From: Candidatus Aenigmatarchaeota archaeon
GTDB lineage: Archaea > Aenigmatarchaeota > Aenigmatarchaeia > GW2011-AR5
NCBI GenBank assembly: GCA_016187335.1
Contig: JACPJW010000001.1
Location: 68,547-132,546, forward strand
DNA: 64,000 nt
Direction: 5' to 3'
Position 1 is the stretch's first letter, and every line of letters starts with the position of its first letter. The notes beneath the pieces were generated by a model that saw only the letters and a list, made by a program, of their open reading frames with translations, had not been told where the DNA came from and ran no database searches. Shown here in pieces: positions 47,619 through 54,784 of the stretch. The translations under genes were made by a program, and so were the position numbers.

Positions 47619-48590
47619 TTATTTCAGCCTGCGGAGGAAACGGTACGTTATCTTCGGGTTGAACCAGACCGCGGCGAAACCTGCGACCACAACGAGCCAG
47701 TAGGAGATGAAGCGGTCAAGGATTATGGCGGAACCGGCTATGTGCTGCGTCAGCCCCAGCTGTATCAGGGCCAGGATCATGCCGCCCTCCACCAGGCCCA
47801 GGCCCCCGGGCAGCCACGGCACAGCGGACAGGACAAGAAATACTACCCAGATGAGCACGACGACCTTGAATGAGACCACCTGCCCCAGCGCAAGCAGGAC
47901 AAGCCACATCCGCGCAAACTCCAGGAACTTCATGGATATGGAAATACCAAGCACTGAAAACATGGTCTTCTTGTCGCTGCTCAGCTCATGGAACGAGCCG
48001 TAGAAGCGGGCGGCATAATCCCTCTCTTTCAGCACGCCGAACTTCGGTATCTTTGAGACCGCCCCGACAACGCTGTCAAGCCACTCCCTGTTCGTGCACA
48101 CCTTGATGAAGACCAGGGTAAGGAATGCGGAGACTGCCAGAAAGACAAGCACTGCCGGTGACAGCTCGCCAGGTATGTCCTTGTAAAGGAAGAACACAGA
48201 AGCTATCACCACTATATATAGGGAGATGACTTCGGCAAGCACGTCCACAGCAATCACGGCAGAGCCCTTTTCAGGGGTGATTTTATCCTTCATCATGTAG
48301 ATTTTGACAGGCTCGCCGCCAAGGCGGGCTAAGGGCGACAAAAAGCCCACGAACATGCCGACCAGCGAGGTGTTGAATGCCTCCAAAAACCCCAGGCGGG
48401 CGTATTTCCTGGATATTACCATGAGCCGCAGGGCCGTGAACGCAAGAAGCAGCGCCTGGATGGACACTGCTATGGCAACAATCCCGAAATTTGCACCCGC
48501 CAGGGCCGCCAGAATCTGCTGCAATCCAAAGAATTCAGCTATGAAAATAATCATGGCTATGCCAAGAACGAGCAGGGCAGCTTCGAGCAT
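47619..48590 (-). CDS. Lysylphosphatidylglycerol synthase TM/UPF0104 flippase-like protein
   Basis: This 323-residue protein has eight or nine membrane helices and the UPF0104 signature: LVGMFVGFLSPLARLGGEPVKIYMM and VPWLPGGLGLVEGGMI. Such proteins are integral membrane parts related to MprF, often linked to lipid or glycolipid transfer or flipping. The partner is unknown. The gene ends near the target site of the IS element upstream of its start. Confidence 0.75.
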   Translation of the reverse strand: MLEAALLVLGIAMIIFIAEFFGLQQILAALAGANFGIVAIAVSIQALLLAFTALRLMVISRKYARLGFLEAFNTSLVGMFVGFLSPLARLGGEPVKIYMMKDKITPEKGSAVIAVDVLAEVISLYIVVIASVFFLYKDIPGELSPAVLVFLAVSAFLTLVFIKVCTNREWLDSVVGAVSKIPKFGVLKERDYAARFYGSFHELSSDKKTMFSVLGISISMKFLEFARMWLVLLALGQVVSFKVVVLIWVVFLVLSAVPWLPGGLGLVEGGMILALIQLGLTQHIAGSAIILDRFISYWLVVVAGFAAVWFNPKITYRFLRRLK

Positions 48591-48641
48591 GCTTGGATAA
48601 TTGAAAGCAGCGTTTTAAACGATATTGTAGGTTAACAAACC

Positions 48642-48649
48642 ATAATAGC
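48642..48649. repeat. Target site duplication, left copy
   Basis: ATAATAGC directly precedes the left terminal repeat of the element and is repeated exactly at 49827-49834. Eight base pairs is the usual duplication for IS6-family transposition. Confidence 0.8.
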
Positions 48650-48700
48650 GATAGTGTTGCAGGAAGCGTGCTGTAATGTGCCTGTTGCGTAATTGTTGTT

Positions 48701-49135
48701 TTATTCATTGCTATCTAAATAACTTTCTATTTCAAGAATTGTCTTTACAAGAATCTTCGGATAAGCATCTGGTTGGAATAGTGTCGTTATCATTTCTTTT
48801 TGTTCATCGTTTAGCACAACAAGATAAACATATTGTGCATCTCTTAATTTCAATGCGTGGAAGACCATTGAGTTCATTTCATCTCTTTCTGAATCATCTT
48901 CCATGCGGTCAATATAAGCATCTAACCTGAGAAAAAATTCTTTGGCTTTTTCTGGACTATTAAATTTTTCTTTGAAAGCCTTTTCTGTTTGTGTCGTAAC
49001 TCGGGCTTTCATTCCGTTATTACTCAAATGATCTAAGAACTTGAGTAGGATTAGTCTTTCACGACAACTAATTTCTCGTCTTTTGAGTTGTGCAAGTACA
49101 GAAGAATGGGGGAAAAATTCTCTCACCGTTGCCAT
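48701..49135 (-). CDS. Hypothetical cargo protein of IS element
   Basis: I do not recognise this 144-residue, mostly helical, charged protein. It has no membrane segment or catalytic motif. Its ATG overlaps the final base of the upstream 64-residue gene, so both are co-translated. It is AT-rich, unlike the neighbouring genes. The arrangement of a small upstream gene plus a larger one could be a toxin-antitoxin pair, without sequence support. Confidence 0.6.
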   Translation of the reverse strand: MATVREFFPHSSVLAQLKRREISCRERLILLKFLDHLSNNGMKARVTTQTEKAFKEKFNSPEKAKEFFLRLDAYIDRMEDDSERDEMNSMVFHALKLRDAQYVYLVVLNDEQKEMITTLFQPDAYPKILVKTILEIESYLDSNE

Positions 49136-49329
49136 TACTCATCACGTTCATCCTCAGGCAACGCTTTCATGAGCCACTCAGACGGCATGCCCTCTAATTC
49201 TTCCCATTCCACGCGGAATACGGGATTGAAAATTTTTTTTACGGCAAAGCCTTTGTGGTTTTTAAACTGAGCCCTAATCTCGTCTGGTAATTCTTGAATC
49301 TTATATACTTCATAGCCAACTAATCCCAT
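49135..49329 (-). CDS. Small hypothetical cargo protein of IS element
   Basis: This 64-residue acidic protein (MGLVGYEVYKIQELPDEIRA, later EWEELEGMPSEWLMKALPED) is not recognised. The ATG is preceded by GAGGTGA, a good ribosome binding site, 5 nt away. An upstream AT-rich TATATATAA lies near 49347-49360. It is the first gene of the two-gene cargo operon. Confidence 0.6.
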   Translation of the reverse strand: MGLVGYEVYKIQELPDEIRAQFKNHKGFAVKKIFNPVFRVEWEELEGMPSEWLMKALPEDERDE

Positions 49330-49585
49330 ATCACTCACCTCACTTTAATTATATATAAATGCTTGTCGCCAAGGGTAATAAAGATTTGTGTCCCAGTGTA
49401 ATTGCCGTGTAATTCTGACCACAAAGTAAGAAAAGATTGAATACTTGCTGTTAATTAGCACCTAAAATTATTTAATATCAAGCTGATAGGGTCAAGTGTC
49501 CGAATCGTCATCGTGCATATTTGTAGGTGCTACTGGTAGTGGTGGTAGGGCTGGTATAGCGCTAGTAGCGCAGGTCAGGAACTAA

Positions 49586-49789
49586 ATGTCAGACAAGACC
49601 GCTCAGGCATGGTCTAACGGCTTTCGGGTTTATTACAACTACATCCGTCCGCACACGGGCTTAGACGGGCTGACACCAGCACAGGCAAGCGGTCTTAACC
49701 TACCGCTTGAACAGAACAAGTGGCTGAGCCTCATAAAAATGTCAAACCAGCCACAAATTGAGGCATCAACAAACGTGCAACAGGGGTGA
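49586..49789 (+). pseudogene. C-terminal fragment of IS6-family transposase
   Basis: This 67-codon frame reads DKTAQAWSNGFRVYYNYIRP, HTGLDGLTPAQASG, NKWLSLIKMS, the end of the rve-type catalytic domain of archaeal IS6-like transposases (conserved YYNYIRPH and TPAQ). An in-frame stop precedes it. The DDE catalytic core is absent, so it is inactive. Traces of the lost region may continue to about 49560. Confidence 0.75.
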
Positions 49790-49826
49790 AAAACAGCAAA
49801 AAATCAACACTTCCTGCAACAAAGCC

Positions 49827-49834
49827 ATAATAGC
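49827..49834. repeat. Target site duplication, right copy
   Basis: ATAATAGC repeats the sequence at 48642-48649 exactly, directly after the right terminal repeat. Confidence 0.8.
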
Positions 49835-49871
49835 ATGGTTTTTTATATTTAAACCCTAAAAATACCGAAAC

Positions 49872-49881
49872 CTTTAAATAC
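49872..49881 (+). promoter_or_regulatory. TATA-like box of TFB operon
   Basis: CTTTAAATAC lies about 130 bp before the first gene at 50005. This predicts a leader of about 100 nt, long for this genome. The leader has no obvious hairpin. Confidence 0.45.
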
Positions 49882-50004
49882 TTTACGCCATAATGTTACC
49901 TTTTGTAATATTCCCGTAAATTTTCACTTTTTAGGAGTGAATGGGAATAAAGTGGGTTGTGGCTTGCAGTTACTAACCTACTTATTGAAGCAAAGGTGTG
50001 AAAA

Positions 50005-50244
50005 ATGGGATTAGAAAGCGGAGATTTGTCAGGAGTGCCGGTAATACGAAGCCTGGAAGAAATGAAGAGATATCTGGCGGAGGGTTCACATCGCGAACCT
50101 AGCGATGCTATTGCCGGTGCTTTATTAGAGTTTGTTCTAAACCAAGGTGCAGACCCTGCGCATTTGAGGATTGCTTATGCGGGTGGCGCTACAGACGCAA
50201 TAGGTTCATTATTGGAAGCTCGAGATCAATATAATAAAAGGTGA
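50005..50244 (+). CDS. Small hypothetical protein upstream of TFB
   Basis: I do not recognise this 79-residue acidic protein (SLEEMKRYLAEGSHREPSDA, IAGALLEFVLNQGADPAHLR). A GGTGTG site precedes the ATG. It ends 6 bp before TFB, suggesting one operon. It may be AT-richer than TFB and recently added. Confidence 0.6.
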   Translation: MGLESGDLSGVPVIRSLEEMKRYLAEGSHREPSDAIAGALLEFVLNQGADPAHLRIAYAGGATDAIGSLLEARDQYNKR

Positions 50245-50250
50245 TAATCA

Positions 50251-51180
50251 ATGGCAGCAAAATGTCCTGAATGCGGTTCAAAATACTTTTACGAAGATCC
50301 TGAAAAAGCGGAGAAGGTCTGCGCGAAGTGCGGTCTTGTTATTGAGCACAGCATGGTCGACACGGGCCAGGACTGGCGCGCCTTCGACCACGACCAGAAA
50401 GTCAAGCGCGCAAGAACAGGCGCTCCGCTTACGCACAAGCGTCATGACAAGGGTTTGACTACAGAGATAGGCAAGGGAGCAACCGAGCTTTTCAAGGTCC
50501 CGGCTAAAAAGCGCTCCCAGTTCTTCAGAATAAGAAAATGGCAGAAGCGTTTGCTTACAAGCAAGGACAGGAACATGTCCTTTGCCCTGTCGGAGCTCCA
50601 GAGGCTTGTTTCCTTCCTGGGCCTGCCGAAGACGCTTCACGAGGAAGTCGCGAACCTCTACGAGAAAGCCCTGCAGAAGGGCCTTGTTCGCGGAAGAAGC
50701 ATTGAAAGCATTATTGCCGCTTTAGTTTATGCGCTCGCGCGCGAATACGAGACGCCAAGGACGCTGACCGAGATTTCACAGGCATCAGGTATAGGCAAGC
50801 GCGAGCTTGGCAGGACTTATCGTTACATCTCGCGCAAATTGAGCATCAGAATTCTCCCGGCGAGAGCGGAAACATACATACCGCGCTTTTCCTCGATGCT
50901 GAAGCTTTCCGACCGCGTCCAGATGCGCGCAATAAAGATACTGAAAATCGCCAAGGAAAAGGACGTGATAAGCGGCAAGGGCCCTACGGGTTGCGCTGCC
51001 GCTGCTATTTACATAGCCAGCGTGCTTGAAGGTGAGCGCAAGACCCAGCGCGACGTCGCTGACGTAGTCGGTGTGACAGAGGTCACCATACGCAACCGCT
51101 ACAAGGAGATGGCCGAGGCGCTGGACATTGAGGAAGAGGTAGAGCGCAAAGCCAAGGAAGAGGAGAAGGCCGAGGTTTGA
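50251..51180 (+). CDS. tfb: Transcription factor B
   Basis: This 309-residue protein has an N-terminal zinc ribbon (CPECGSKYF, CAKCGLVIE), the B-reader/B-linker (DWRAFDHDQKVKRARTGAPLT) and two cyclin-like repeats (residues about 110-300) with KGPTGCAAAAIYIASV. It recruits RNA polymerase to the TBP-TATA complex. A GGTGAT site precedes the ATG. It is intact and of usual length. Confidence 0.95.
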   Translation: MAAKCPECGSKYFYEDPEKAEKVCAKCGLVIEHSMVDTGQDWRAFDHDQKVKRARTGAPLTHKRHDKGLTTEIGKGATELFKVPAKKRSQFFRIRKWQKRLLTSKDRNMSFALSELQRLVSFLGLPKTLHEEVANLYEKALQKGLVRGRSIESIIAALVYALAREYETPRTLTEISQASGIGKRELGRTYRYISRKLSIRILPARAETYIPRFSSMLKLSDRVQMRAIKILKIAKEKDVISGKGPTGCAAAAIYIASVLEGERKTQRDVADVVGVTEVTIRNRYKEMAEALDIEEEVERKAKEEEKAEV

Positions 51181-51207
51181 AGCCCTTTTCTTATAAGATG
51201 GAAATTT

Positions 51208-51801
51208 ATGAAACTAAGATTGCTAGCCGAAGAAATAACAAAAGCAGAGACTATTGAATACTTAGCTGAAGGTGTAAGAAGAGTCGTTCCTGTTCATTTA
51301 GATTTTTCGGTAATCGGTGAAAGATATTCTAAAGGTAATGTATGGATGTGCAATTTACATCATATAGGTATTAAATTCGTGCCTCCAAATTTAGACGAAT
51401 ACCTGTTAATTCTAACGCATTCACCATTTTCTTACAGGAGGAAAGATATCTCCGATCGATTTGAATGGATTGGGAACGCCCACGAAATTAGCTATGCTGG
51501 ATTATGTGATAATGAAAGTAGAATTCTCATCGTTGGCGGAGACAATTCTCCGAGTAATGGTAATGTTAAGGTTGCTAGCCATGAAATAGCTCATGCAGTT
51601 TTAGGTTATCCCGTAACTTGGGATTTTGAATCTATTCATTGTAAAAATTTTATTGGTAGCAAAAGATGTGTAATGAATACCGTACAGGAAGTAGGTCAGG
51701 GAGTAGGTAGAGACCTCGAAGAATTGTACTTAGGGTTTTGTCAGCCATGCACCGATGCAATGAAAGAAGTTGAAAAAAATAAATTCACTCCAAAATCCTG
51801 A
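51208..51801 (+). CDS. Archaemetzincin-like metalloprotease variant
   Basis: This 197-residue protein has HEIAHAVLG (125-133) with the catalytic Glu. A later IHCKN (H144, C145), RCVMN (C154, Met156) and FCQPC (C178, C181) match archaemetzincin, which normally has HExxHxxGxxH, CxM and a second zinc site with four Cys. Here the third His is displaced by about eight residues. The gene is very AT-rich compared with TFB. Its stop codon lies inside the 31-bp direct repeat. Confidence 0.7.
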   Translation: MKLRLLAEEITKAETIEYLAEGVRRVVPVHLDFSVIGERYSKGNVWMCNLHHIGIKFVPPNLDEYLLILTHSPFSYRRKDISDRFEWIGNAHEISYAGLCDNESRILIVGGDNSPSNGNVKVASHEIAHAVLGYPVTWDFESIHCKNFIGSKRCVMNTVQEVGQGVGRDLEELYLGFCQPCTDAMKEVEKNKFTPKS

Positions 51802-51819
51802 CGTCATCCACGACGCCGT
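51789..51819. repeat. 31-bp direct repeat, left copy (att-like)
   Basis: It is identical to 53775-53805, which is the 3' end of the wHTH/S-layer-like gene. Thus a fragment of that gene's end is duplicated 1,986 bp away. The block between holds M23, acetyltransferase and HTH genes. The pattern resembles attL/attR of a site-specific element, or a segmental duplication. Confidence 0.75.
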
Positions 51820-51824
51820 GATTT

Positions 51825-52499
51825 TTACATCTGCAATTTCTCTATTCTCAAAATCAGATTCGGGTCAGGGCACAATTTCAGGTATTTTTCTCTTTGCTCT
51901 ATGCTGGCAACGCCGGGGAAATCTCCCTTCATTCCATGCATGTCCGCGATTACCTGGAAATGAAGGTGCTCGAACCACTGGCCGTTAACACTAAAATTGC
52001 CTATCTCCCCGATAGCTTCGCCCATTTGGATTTCCTGCCCTTCTTTTCTGCCTTCCAGAGACTCCTCGCTTAGATGTCCGTAAAGCGTGTAAAATACCGT
52101 GCCGCCAAGCTCATGCTGCAGGATTATTGTAGGACCGTAATCGCCGTGTCCTCTGTTATTGTGGAAGCTGTGAACAGCAGCGTCAAGCGGCGAGAATATT
52201 TTTGTTCCGGCAGGCAGGATCACGTCGATTCCAAGATGAATTGTCCTTTCGGCAAAAAGGCTGCTGTGCCTGTAAATTGTCCTGTCCTCGTTGTATCTGC
52301 CAATGCCAACTGCCGCATTGTTTAGCCGCAAGGTTTCTTTCACGCATCTGTCAAATTCTTCGGCAGATCTTATGTCTATTTTCCGCAGCTCCTCATTGTC
52401 TTCAGTGAAATCGAAAACAAATATTTTCTCTTTGTTTAGGTCAAAAGAAATTACTCTGCCTATTCTGTCTTTATTTCTTCTCAGAATTTCTTCCAGCAT
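51825..52499 (-). CDS. M23-like peptidase domain protein
   Basis: This 224-residue protein carries an M23 (LytM-type) fold: HLGIDVILPAGTKIFSPLDA, ILQHELGGTVFYTLYGHLS and EHLHFQV, containing the HxxxD, and HxH zinc ligands. Archaea lack murein, so a role in cell wall cleavage is unlikely; some M23 proteins act on other peptides. It has no signal peptide, so it is probably cytosolic. It is downstream of the acetyltransferase (4-bp gap). Confidence 0.75.
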   Translation of the reverse strand: MLEEILRRNKDRIGRVISFDLNKEKIFVFDFTEDNEELRKIDIRSAEEFDRCVKETLRLNNAAVGIGRYNEDRTIYRHSSLFAERTIHLGIDVILPAGTKIFSPLDAAVHSFHNNRGHGDYGPTIILQHELGGTVFYTLYGHLSEESLEGRKEGQEIQMGEAIGEIGNFSVNGQWFEHLHFQVIADMHGMKGDFPGVASIEQREKYLKLCPDPNLILRIEKLQM

Positions 52500-52503
52500 T
52501 TTC

Positions 52504-53490
52504 TCACCTCGGTAGAAACCAGACGTTAAGGTCTTCGTAAGGCCCTTCCACTTCTACGTCCCTGTCAGCGTCTATCCTGCAGTGCCTGTTCAGCCTTCCT
52601 GCGTATCGAAAGCCAAGGTTCGCTGACTGCTGGTTGACGCCGCGCGAACAAGCCCTGTCCTCTTCGAAAATAAGGTGAATGTCATTGCCGTATCTTCCAA
52701 GAAGCTCGTTTACAAGCGTGGCAACGCATGCCTGGTTCAGTCCGTTGCTCCTGTGACTAGGATCCGTAGCCTCGTCGCTGAGCTCGCTTATTCTCAGCAA
52801 CCCTCTGCTTGTTTCGATCTCTGCTATTTCTGCTATTGCAACGGAAACAATGCTCCCGGAACCATGTCTTGCTAAAGCTACTATAGAAGTGGGTGTTTCG
52901 ACCAATTCTGCTACATTTTCTTCAGTGAGAGGAAAAACGTAGTCTCTGTAAACTGCCTGGTAAAGCCTGAAAAGTTGCCTTATGTCCCCGTCACTTCTTA
53001 TTCCAAGCTCTGTTACGTAGCCTCTTTCGGAAGCCTTTGAAAACGGGTCTCTTGAAGTAGCTGTTCTTAGCGATTCAAAAACTATTTCATCCTCTTTCAA
53101 TACCGCATTTCCCTGTTCGATTCTTCGGGCGGAGTTTTCTCCGAAATATTGAACCCCGTATCCTTGCCATTCTCCGCTTAAAGGAATGTATTCCGTCTCA
53201 AATCCCCGGCTGTAAAAATTTCCCAGCGGAGAAAAGCAATTTGGTTTTCTTATTCCAGACGATGCCAAGCATGTTCGTTCTGCTAATGGATATCTTGTTA
53301 CGAATCTGAGCGTTATTCTGGATGCATATCTCCAATCTCTTACGATTCTTGCTTGTTCTATGAACGGCATAGCTCCATCAGAATGTTCAAGAACAGTTGT
53401 GCAGAATCCTTTCACCCTGTCGTTATGCCTGTCAAAAACAGGCTCTCCTATTCTACCTATTGAACTGGCGCTTTGATATTCACCCTGCAT
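52504..53490 (-). CDS. GNAT-like acetyltransferase
   Basis: This protein is about 328 residues; the C-terminal half has a GNAT-like pattern (VSVAIAEIAEIETSRGLLRI, DPSHRSNGLNQACVATLV for CoA binding, NLGFRYAG). The N-terminal half resembles no domain I recognise; the whole resembles the beta-lysine acetyltransferase type (AblB) in length and layout only. The ATG at 53490 is preferred to TTG at 53499. It overlaps the upstream HTH gene by 11 bp. Confidence 0.6.
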   Translation of the reverse strand: MQGEYQSASSIGRIGEPVFDRHNDRVKGFCTTVLEHSDGAMPFIEQARIVRDWRYASRITLRFVTRYPLAERTCLASSGIRKPNCFSPLGNFYSRGFETEYIPLSGEWQGYGVQYFGENSARRIEQGNAVLKEDEIVFESLRTATSRDPFSKASERGYVTELGIRSDGDIRQLFRLYQAVYRDYVFPLTEENVAELVETPTSIVALARHGSGSIVSVAIAEIAEIETSRGLLRISELSDEATDPSHRSNGLNQACVATLVNELLGRYGNDIHLIFEEDRACSRGVNQQSANLGFRYAGRLNRHCRIDADRDVEVEGPYEDLNVWFLPR

Positions 53491-53710
53491 TGTTATCAAC
53501 TCGGCTATTAACTACAGCGTAAAGCAGTTTTCTTCTTCTGTCAGAAAACGAGAATGATTCCGCAATTGCTTTCCGCCTTCTGAGCACGGAAATATTGTAC
53601 CTTAGAGTTCTCTCTGGAACTCTGATTGATTCGCGCAACTGGCGGATATTCATAGGTCTAGAAGAAAGAGCTTGTAGAATTCTTCTCTGCAGGACGCTTT
53701 TCACGTTCAC
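53480..53710 (-). CDS. Small winged-helix regulator
   Basis: This 76-residue protein has a winged helix (LQRRILQALSSRPMNIRQLR, VPERTLRYNISVLRRRKAI). The start is GTG; no suitable ATG is in frame. It is the first gene of the three-gene block bounded by 31-bp repeats and may control it. Confidence 0.65.
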   Translation of the reverse strand: MNVKSVLQRRILQALSSRPMNIRQLRESIRVPERTLRYNISVLRRRKAIAESFSFSDRRRKLLYAVVNSRVDNNAG

Positions 53711-53770
53711 CCATCGGAATCACTTGCACTTCATGTACGTGCACACTTTTATTCCTTTTCATAGCGGCAA

Positions 53771-54688
53771 CTATTCCAAAATCCTGACGTCATCCACGAC
53801 GCCGTCGTAATCGCTGTCCAAGCCAAGGACAACGTGCGCGTTCTTTTTCTGTATTTCATCGAAGCGCTTGAGAAGAGCAAGCACGGCCGCGCGCGTTCCT
53901 GAAAACCTTTTCCCGGCTATGAGCAGCAGCTTGCTTTTCCGGTTGAAAGGGTTGTCCGCCTTGACGATGATGCCGCACTCGTCGCTCCTATAAGTTTTTT
54001 TCGTGAGCGATGAGTAGATGTTCTTTTTTGCGTCGAACCGGACGGGCAGCTTGTCATTGACCGCCCTGGTTATCCTGTTTATGACGGGCCCGCCGATTAT
54101 TATCAGGTTTTCTTTTACCTCATGCAATTCCGTGTCAAGAACAACAGAAGGCTCGCTTTTGTTAAGGAACGTTCCCAGAAACAGCGCAAGGTCTATGGCA
54201 TAGGAAGCATCGCGTGAGCGGGCGCGCTCAGGGCCGTGAGGGTCAGGCGAGCCCACGACGATCTTCGCATTGAAAACGCCTTCAGCAATGAAGGGTTCAA
54301 GGAATTTGTTGGCTGTTTTAGGAATTTTCTCCGTCTTCTCAAAGTCGCGGAATTTCAGGAAGAAAGAAGGCTTTGTCAAAACATAAATTTTTGCCAATGT
54401 TCCTCCTCTTTCCTCTTTCCTCAGGACCCTTATGATTCCTTGCTTCTCTAGGTTATGTACATGGTAGTAAACCTTCTGCTCGTGCATGCGCAGTTGCGCA
54501 GCCATTTCCTTGGGGTACGAAGGTTTTTTCGCGAGGGAATGCAGGATCTTCATCGCCGTCTCAGAAAAATCGGCCTTGCCAAGCTCCGCCGAGGGCAGCG
54601 CCAGCACCCTGCCGTCTTTTTCTTCAACTACAAATGCCATTATAACCACAAGTCTCTTTTGATTGAACTTTGGAGCAGCAAAGTTCAT
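53771..54688 (-). CDS. Winged-helix protein with S-layer-like outer domain
   Basis: The N-terminal half carries an ArsR-like winged helix (MKILHSLAKKPSYPKEMAAQ, MHEQKVYYHVHNLEKQGIIRV). The rest resembles archaeal S-layer-like domains (NLIIIGGPVINRITRAVND, LLLIAGKRFSGTRAAVLALL). There is no signal peptide, so it is probably cytosolic. A TATA box near 54711 favours the ATG at 54688, whose first 17 codons lie in a dispersed repeat; the ATG at 54640 is the other choice. The 3' end is the source of the 31-bp direct repeat. Confidence 0.65.
   Translation of the reverse strand: MNFAAPKFNQKRLVVIMAFVVEEKDGRVLALPSAELGKADFSETAMKILHSLAKKPSYPKEMAAQLRMHEQKVYYHVHNLEKQGIIRVLRKEERGGTLAKIYVLTKPSFFLKFRDFEKTEKIPKTANKFLEPFIAEGVFNAKIVVGSPDPHGPERARSRDASYAIDLALFLGTFLNKSEPSVVLDTELHEVKENLIIIGGPVINRITRAVNDKLPVRFDAKKNIYSSLTKKTYRSDECGIIVKADNPFNRKSKLLLIAGKRFSGTRAAVLALLKRFDEIQKKNAHVVLGLDSDYDGVVDDVRILE
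53775..53805. repeat. 31-bp direct repeat, right copy (att-like)
   Basis: This lies in the last codons of the wHTH/S-layer-like gene, encoding DGVVDDVRILE-type end. The identical copy at 51789-51819 bounds the other side of the three-gene block. Confidence 0.75.
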
Positions 54689-54690
54689 CA
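54657..54690. repeat. Dispersed hairpin repeat copy in leader or start of wHTH gene
   Basis: CTTTTGATTGAACTTTG, GAGCAG, and CAAAGTTCATCA form the hairpin. In the wHTH gene it either lies in a 5' leader or encodes the N-terminal residues MNFAAPKFNQKR. Confidence 0.6.
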
Positions 54691-54750
54691 CACTTCGTAA
54701 TACTTTACATTATAAATTTTCTTATAATACATTTATAAATTTTTTAGCAA

Positions 54751-54761
54751 ATCTATTTAAA
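54751..54761 (+). promoter_or_regulatory. TATA box of GlmU-like gene
   Basis: CTATTTAAAAC is centred about 29 bp before the ATG at 54785, predicting a leaderless transcript. A second AT-rich element on the other strand near 54711 serves the divergent wHTH gene. Confidence 0.5.
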
Positions 54762-54784
54762 ACATTCGTGCCCGTAGTCTTAGG

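Larger units (their letters stand above)
48650..49826. mobile_element. IS6-type element with degraded transposase and cargo genes
   Basis: The left end GATAGTGTTGCAGGAAG and the right end (reverse complement) GGCTTTGTTGCAGGAAG share TGTTGCAGGAAG and are flanked by an 8-bp duplication. The right end agrees with IS6-family termini (GGCNNTGTTGCA). Inside are two minus-strand genes of unknown function and a fragment of an IS6-like transposase near the right end. The element is 1,177 bp and non-autonomous. Confidence 0.8.
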
